Shown here piece by piece: positions 6,700 through 10,406 of a stretch of 10,406 nt of DNA. The stretch is from Acidobacteria bacterium UBA2994 (GTDB taxonomy: Bacteria; Acidobacteriota; Vicinamibacteria; Vicinamibacterales; UBA8438). The notes under the pieces are model-generated. The model saw nothing but the letters and a program-made list of their open reading frames with translations. It searched no databases and was not told the origin of the DNA. The translations under genes were made by a program, and so were the position numbers. The stretch spans positions 1 through 10,406 of the forward strand of contig DEAA01000061.1 of assembly GCA_002346545.1 (NCBI GenBank). The letters run 5' to 3'. The stretch's first letter is position 1. Each line of letters opens with the position of its first letter.

Positions 6700-8448
6700 T
6701 TAGAACCCGAGCGCGTGCACTTCGAGTGCGGCACCCAGAATCAGCGCGCCGCCGCGGTCGTCGTGGCCGTTAACGGCGGGTCGGTCAAGGTAGTAGCGAC
6801 GAGTCGGCCCCGCACCGGTGCTAATGCAGACGTCCACGAGTTCGCCGTCGAGCTCGACGTGAGCCAGCAGCGCCAACCAGGCCCGTTCGATCACCCTGCG
6901 ATAGCTGTCGTCCAGCCAGCCCAGTCGGACACCACGCGCCATCGCCGTCACCGCGAGTGCCGTCAGACTGCCTTCGCGGTAGCTGCCGGGTGTATCGACC
7001 ACCTGGAACCACATGCCGTCCAGGGCTTGATGTTCACGTAGGCCTTCCATCTGGCGTCTGAAGACCTCAAGCACGGCCGGTCGGTCCGGATGGGTTGTCG
7101 GCAACGCGGTCAGGAGCTCGGCCATTCCGAGGCCCGCGAAACCGTTGCCCCGGCTCCATGGCGCCGGAGCGTCGGGCGCGTGGTGGAAGATGCCATCCTG
7201 CTGCTGCAACAGGCCGGCGTAGCGGGTGATAAGCCGGACCGCCACATCCATACCGTCCGGATCACGGGCGAGCGAGGCGACCACGGTGCCCAGATACATG
7301 TCATCGGTCCACCCCGACCCATGCTCGGGTGCTCCGGGCGCACTCTCGGCACGCGCGATCTCTGCGGCCTGGGCAGCCAGATCGGCCGCGGCCGCGGCCT
7401 CTGCCCCGCCCTCGGAGGCCAGTTCGGCGAACACCATCGCGCCCCCCAGGCTGGCGAAGCTGACCCGTTCTCCAGTGAGCGGCTCCTCGCCGCTAAGCCA
7501 GGGCTGCACCTGGGACAGTACTTTATCTCGCCACCCGGTCTCGCCCGTCAGCCGGGCGAGCCGCAGGGTGTAAATCCAGGCGGCGCCGGGGATGTAGCTC
7601 ATACTGGGTCGCCCGGGATAGCGGGCCGCCAGCAACCGGGCAATGTCGAGCGGAGGGCGGGAGATCCGCTGCTCGACCGAACGGCGGAGAGGCGAGATGG
7701 CCGGAAGCGGCGCCTCAATGAGGTCCCGCACCGTGGCCTGCAACTGCGCCGGGGCCACGGCCCGCGCCGGCACCGGACCCAGCTCTGGGTTGCCTGGATG
7801 CGAGGCCAGCGCACTGGCCAGCGCCCCCTCCACATCTCCGGTGTCGTCGGCGCCGGACCCGACAACCAGGACGACATCGGGCGCCTGATAAGTGACCCAG
7901 CGCCAGACGTAGTGCGCCTCGGGGCGGTCACCGTCGTCGTAGTAGCCCTCTTCGGGCGGTAGCGGCGCGGCCGCATCGAGTCCGACCCCGCCCGGGTCAA
8001 CCAGCGGCATCGCGCTCACCGACCACCGGTCACGGGCGACCTCGGGCGCCTCCGTCTTGAACCACCGAACGGCCCCGACCACAGCTCTCGCACCATCGAC
8101 GGAACCGTCGAGCCCGCCCACCAGCACAAGCCGGCGCCGCTCAGCATCCTCGGAGAACGGCGTCGGGTTCTCCAGCGTCAGCAGGGGCGTCTGGTCCCGC
8201 GTTATCCCGCCCGCGCTGACCACCGACGGCTCCCCTGCGGTCGCCGCGACCTCTTCGAGCGAGGACCGGAGCAAACCGACGTCCTGGGCCAAAGCCGACG
8301 ACGCGACAGCAACGAAGGCCGTGCAAACCAGCATCGCCACGGCGCAGCTGAAGCCAAGCCCCACAGAATCACGCCCTGACGTAGCTCGCCGTCGAGCGCC
8401 TGAAGTCCGAAGCCTGCAACCTCTAGCCTGCCGTCCAGCGTGCACCAT
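6700..8448 (-). CDS. GH88/GH105-type unsaturated uronyl hydrolase with degenerate M14-like domain
   Basis: A 582-residue exported fusion. Residues 1-54 are a long Arg-rich n-region plus hydrophobic core ending SSALAQ. Residues about 75-235 resemble an M14 carboxypeptidase: RRLVLVGGLDGS, MPLVDPGG in place of the usual NPDG, and APDVVLVVGSG. However, the zinc HxxE and later His are absent, so it is probably not a peptidase. Residues about 265-582 are an alpha/alpha-barrel of the unsaturated rhamnogalacturonyl/glucuronyl hydrolase type. Its motifs are WTDDMYLGT (D382/D383, the expected general acid), WSRGNGFAGLGMAELL, GMWFQVVDTPGSYREGSLTA and NGHDDRGGALILGAALE. This class removes delta-4,5 unsaturated uronic acids left by polysaccharide lyases. 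I chose the ATG at 8448, six bases after TAGGAG; the ATG at 8454 touches it. The gene lies 9 bp after the aldolase stop and overlaps its ribosome site with that stop. Confidence 0.85.
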   Translation of the reverse strand: MVHAGRQARGCRLRTSGARRRATSGRDSVGLGFSCAVAMLVCTAFVAVASSALAQDVGLLRSSLEEVAATAGEPSVVSAGGITRDQTPLLTLENPTPFSEDAERRRLVLVGGLDGSVDGARAVVGAVRWFKTEAPEVARDRWSVSAMPLVDPGGVGLDAAAPLPPEEGYYDDGDRPEAHYVWRWVTYQAPDVVLVVGSGADDTGDVEGALASALASHPGNPELGPVPARAVAPAQLQATVRDLIEAPLPAISPLRRSVEQRISRPPLDIARLLAARYPGRPSMSYIPGAAWIYTLRLARLTGETGWRDKVLSQVQPWLSGEEPLTGERVSFASLGGAMVFAELASEGGAEAAAAADLAAQAAEIARAESAPGAPEHGSGWTDDMYLGTVVASLARDPDGMDVAVRLITRYAGLLQQQDGIFHHAPDAPAPWSRGNGFAGLGMAELLTALPTTHPDRPAVLEVFRRQMEGLREHQALDGMWFQVVDTPGSYREGSLTALAVTAMARGVRLGWLDDSYRRVIERAWLALLAHVELDGELVDVCISTGAGPTRRYYLDRPAVNGHDDRGGALILGAALEVHALGF

Positions 8449-8454
8449 CACCAT

Positions 8455-8460
8455 CTCCTA
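8455..8460 (-). promoter_or_regulatory. Ribosome site overlapping upstream stop codon
   Basis: On the minus strand TAGGAG contains both the aldolase stop (TAG) and the purine-rich ribosome site of the uronyl hydrolase gene, followed by ATGGTGATG. This arrangement points to translational coupling of the two genes and favours the second ATG (8448) as the start. Confidence 0.55.
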
Positions 8461-9324
8461 AAGTGGCAGGAAGAACCGCCACCCCTCCGCCAGACGCTGG
8501 TCCGTCCGCGTTCGGCTGTCGCCGGCGCCGCAGATGACGCGGGTCTGCGCCTGGCATGCCTCGAGCACGCGATCGAACATCTCGTCCACCTCGGGATGGT
8601 TGCGTCCGGGCGGATTCGGACCCAGCCCGAGATCCATCGCCATGTCGCCCGGAATCACCATAACGGCGCTGATCGGCGTCTCGAGAATCTCGTGGATGTT
8701 GTCCACCGCCTCCCGCGACTCGATCATGGCGACCGCGAACAGCTCACCATTCGGATTGAGCGGCCAGACATCCGCACGACGGGCGTACTCCGCGCTGTCT
8801 AGACCCCACAGCCGGATCGCCCCGCCCGGCCCCCAACCGCGTTCGCCCCGAGGGGACTGATACGGTGAATCACGGAACGGCGGGTAGCGCATCGCTCTCA
8901 CGAAGCGCCTAGCCTCCTCGGCCCGGTCGACGTGCGGCAGGATGATGCCCATGGCGCCCAGGTCGAGCGCCTGCTTGATCGCCCACTTGAAGTCCTCGTC
9001 GCCGTCCTGGGGAATCCGGACCAGCGGCGCCAACCTCATCTGCCCCTGCCCGTTCCGGTCCTCGTTCATCTCGGCCAGCACTCCCTGGACGAGGGCGCCG
9101 GAGAACGGAGAATGCTCCATGTCGACGAAGCGCCAATGGGTGTTGGCGACCGCGGCGTCGCCGTTCTCGAGCGCTTCGACCACCCGGTTGATCCGCACCG
9201 GTTCCTGGGCCCGACTTGTCGTGTCGGACAGCAACATCACGGCCGCCATGGCCAGCACTGCGGCCACGATCGCGCCGTTCGCCCACGCGCGCACTGAAGC
9301 TGGTGGTGTCGCTAACATCTGCAT
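8458..9324 (-). CDS. Exported HpcH/HpaI-type aldolase
   Basis: A 288-residue class II (metal-dependent) aldolase/citrate-lyase-family protein. These enzymes cleave or form 2-keto acids such as 2-keto-3-deoxy sugar acids, usually giving pyruvate. Motifs are in family order: DMEHSPF (H71, the base), PLVRIP (R103), QALDLGAMGIILPHV (119-132), RYPP followed by RGERGWGPGGA (146-169), AMIESREAVDNI (metal ligand E202) and IPGDMAMDLG (metal ligand D227). It is unusual in carrying an N-terminal hydrophobic segment (17-32) ending near SRAQ, a signal peptide, since most family members are cytosolic. A GGGAGG site precedes the ATG at 9324; a second in-frame ATG at 9318 is also possible. It is the first gene of the operon with the GH88/105-type hydrolase. 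The fold and active site are sure; the substrate is inferred only from context. Confidence 0.9.
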   Translation of the reverse strand: MQMLATPPASVRAWANGAIVAAVLAMAAVMLLSDTTSRAQEPVRINRVVEALENGDAAVANTHWRFVDMEHSPFSGALVQGVLAEMNEDRNGQGQMRLAPLVRIPQDGDEDFKWAIKQALDLGAMGIILPHVDRAEEARRFVRAMRYPPFRDSPYQSPRGERGWGPGGAIRLWGLDSAEYARRADVWPLNPNGELFAVAMIESREAVDNIHEILETPISAVMVIPGDMAMDLGLGPNPPGRNHPEVDEMFDRVLEACQAQTRVICGAGDSRTRTDQRLAEGWRFFLPL

Positions 9325-9359
9325 CGGCCTCCCTGGTCTCCTTATCCGGAGAAAGCGCC

Positions 9360-9388
9360 ATCATATGGAGGCCCGGGCCGGGCTACAA
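9360..9388 (-). promoter_or_regulatory. Candidate sigma70-type promoter of the aldolase-hydrolase operon
   Basis: On the minus strand TTGTAG (3 of 6, with the key TTG) and TATGAT (5 of 6) are separated by exactly 17 bases. The -10 ends about 36 bases before the start codon at 9324. The spacer includes the palindrome at 9370-9379. Confidence 0.4.
9370..9379. promoter_or_regulatory. Palindrome GGCCCGGGCC between divergent promoters
   Basis: A perfect 10-bp dyad lies in the spacer of the minus-strand promoter candidate and just upstream of the plus-strand -10 candidate at 9384. It is a plausible shared operator, though GC-rich dyads also arise by chance. Confidence 0.25.
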
Positions 9389-9389
9389 T
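9384..9389 (+). promoter_or_regulatory. Candidate -10 box of the ankyrin gene
   Basis: TACAAT matches the -10 consensus at five of six bases and lies 21 bases before the ATG at 9411, leaving a short leader with the ribosome site AAAGGA. No clear -35 box is visible. It overlaps the -35 element of the opposite promoter, so the two genes may compete for polymerase. Confidence 0.35.
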
Positions 9390-9410
9390 AGGCTTCTAGT
9401 AAAAGGACCA

Positions 9411-10406
9411 ATGGTTCAGGTTCAGTTGCGCTCCGCCGCTAGATCCGTGCCCGCACGGCTCGCTGCTCTGTCGTGGTGCGCCTGGGCGCTGGTCGCGTCC
9501 CCTGGCGCGGCCACCGAAGCGCCCCTGGCCGACGCCGCGAAGGCTCGCGCGTGGGACCAGGTAGGAGCGCTGCTCGCCGAAGGCGCGGCGGTCGACCAGA
9601 CACAAGGGGATGGTGCCACCGCGCTGCACTGGGCCGCCTACTGGGGTGAAGAATCCGTCCTGCAGGCACTCGTAGAGGCCGACGCCACCGTCAACGCCGC
9701 GAACGAGTACGGCGCCACCCCGCTCTGGGCGGCGTGCGCTACCGGGCAATCGGCGGCCGTCGAACGTCTCCTGACCGCCGGCGCCGACCCTAACCTCGGA
9801 CTGAGCAGCGGCGAGACGCTCCTCATGCGATGCGCCCATACCGGCTCCACCGACGGAGTCCGGGCGTTGCTCGCCCAGGGCGCCGATATCGACGCGGCCG
9901 AGCCGGAGCGGGGCCAGACCGCGCTGATGCGTGCGGTGGCGAGCGGACACGAGGCCGTCACCGGCTTGCTGCTCGAGGCGGGCGCCGATTTCGCGGCCCG
10001 GACGCGCGTCGTACAGCAGCTTCGCGGAACCGCCGAGCTAAGCACTACCAGTCCACAAGGGTCGACCTACTTCGAGGCCGGCGGCTTCACAGCCTTGCTC
10101 TTCGCCGCCCGGCACGGAGACCTGGCCTCGGCCCGCTGGCTGCTCGACGCAGGCGCCCCCATCGACGACCCGGGAGCGGACGGTAACACGCCGCTCGTCC
10201 TGGCCGCGATGAGCGGGCACGAAACCCTAGCCCGCTATCTCCTGGAGCGCGGCGCCGACCCGAACTCGGACGGGGCCGGCTACACGGGACTCCATGCGGC
10301 CGCGCTCCGACGTCTCCCAGCGCTCATGGCCGATCTTCTGGCTCGAGGCGCTGACCCGAATCGACCGCTCGTCAAGAGCACACCGGTGCCGCGCTGGACG
10401 TATCAG
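9411..10406 (+). CDS. Exported ankyrin-repeat protein, 3' end cut
   Basis: The first 332 codons of an ankyrin-repeat protein that continues past the right edge. AAAGGA just upstream supports the ATG at 9411. Residues 1-35 form a signal peptide (hydrophobic LAALSWCAWALVASPGAA). Seven to eight ankyrin repeats follow. Clear examples are GATALHWAAYWGEESVLQAL (68-87), GATPLWAACATG (101-112), GQTALMRAVASGHEAV (168-183), GFTALLFAARHGDLASARWL (225-244) and GNTPLVLAAMSGHETLARYL (258-277), each with a GADPN-like turn. Between the fifth and sixth repeat, residues about 198-223 (VVQQLRGTAELSTTSPQGST) form a polar insertion that breaks the repeat phase. The end, STPVPRWTYQ, starts a region that no longer matches the repeat. 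Such proteins bind other proteins; the partner is unknown. It is divergent from the aldolase operon by 86 bp. Confidence 0.9.
   Translation, partial: MVQVQLRSAARSVPARLAALSWCAWALVASPGAATEAPLADAAKARAWDQVGALLAEGAAVDQTQGDGATALHWAAYWGEESVLQALVEADATVNAANEYGATPLWAACATGQSAAVERLLTAGADPNLGLSSGETLLMRCAHTGSTDGVRALLAQGADIDAAEPERGQTALMRAVASGHEAVTGLLLEAGADFAARTRVVQQLRGTAELSTTSPQGSTYFEAGGFTALLFAARHGDLASARWLLDAGAPIDDPGADGNTPLVLAAMSGHETLARYLLERGADPNSDGAGYTGLHAAALRRLPALMADLLARGADPNRPLVKSTPVPRWTYQ

Noticed and set aside
6670..6720. Possible bidirectional terminator between convergent genes
   Set aside because: GGGAACCC-like runs are present, but they do not form a stem of useful length and no T-run follows.
7090..7962. 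A 290-residue open frame on the plus strand
   Set aside because: It is antisense to the GH88/105-type gene, has no recognisable domain and has the Arg/Gly/Pro-rich composition of shadow frames in GC-rich DNA.
9396..9950. A 184-residue open frame on the minus strand
   Set aside because: It is antisense to clear ankyrin repeats and has no ribosome site or family match.
1..10406. Defence system, phage, insertion sequence or CRISPR array
   Set aside because: No nuclease, helicase, integrase, transposase or regularly spaced repeats are seen; the repeats present are protein-level ankyrin, Sel1 and CMD duplications.

Overview
The window is high-GC DNA from a Gram-negative bacterium. It holds ten protein genes, two of them cut by the window edges. 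I see no rRNA, tRNA, CRISPR array, transposase or phage gene. Codons are strongly G/C at third positions and Shine-Dalgarno sites of the GGAGG type are common. The mix of genes is one I associate with Acidobacteriota (Vicinamibacteria-like) or similar uncultured marine and soil lineages. That mix is a quinoprotein dehydrogenase, an exported protein opening with a PDLQGVWDF motif, exported ankyrin and Sel1 proteins, an exported HpcH/HpaI aldolase and a tandem carboxymuconolactone-decarboxylase protein. The taxonomic guess is inference only.

Layout, left to right. (1) 1-285 (-): start of a MetX-like alpha/beta hydrolase that leaves the window. (2) 504-881 (+): a 125-residue orphan protein with no export signal. 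(3) 882-1142: noncoding. (4) 1143-2066 (-): exported metallo-beta-lactamase-fold hydrolase with all metal ligands. (5) 2165-2968 (+): exported Sel1-repeat protein, divergent from (4). (6) 2984-3766 (-): exported, probably lipid-anchored protein with two carboxymuconolactone-decarboxylase-like domains. (7) 3869-4897 and 4900-6690 (+): a two-gene operon of an exported protein of unknown function and a PQQ-dependent dehydrogenase. (8) 6700-8448 and 8458-9324 (-): a second two-gene operon, transcribed aldolase first, of an exported HpcH/HpaI-type aldolase and a GH88/GH105-type unsaturated-uronyl hydrolase. The hydrolase carries an N-terminal domain that looks like an M14 carboxypeptidase without its zinc ligands. 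(9) 9411-10406 (+): exported ankyrin-repeat protein, cut by the right edge.

Eight of the ten products carry a clear N-terminal export signal and a ninth (the MetX-like protein) may. Only the 125-residue protein seems cytosolic. The region therefore reads as a set of envelope/periplasmic catabolic enzymes plus repeat scaffolds. One half looks oxidative (PQQ dehydrogenase, CMD-like protein, MBL hydrolase). The other looks like acidic-saccharide breakdown (uronyl hydrolase plus 2-keto-3-deoxy-acid-type aldolase). Strand switches are frequent and convergent genes are packed within 9-15 bp, so there are probably at least seven transcription units. No defence, secretion or mobile system is visible. 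The most original elements are the ligand-less M14/GH88-105 fusion coupled to an exported aldolase, and the quinoprotein with an Asp-x-Asp active-site motif but no vicinal cysteine pair.
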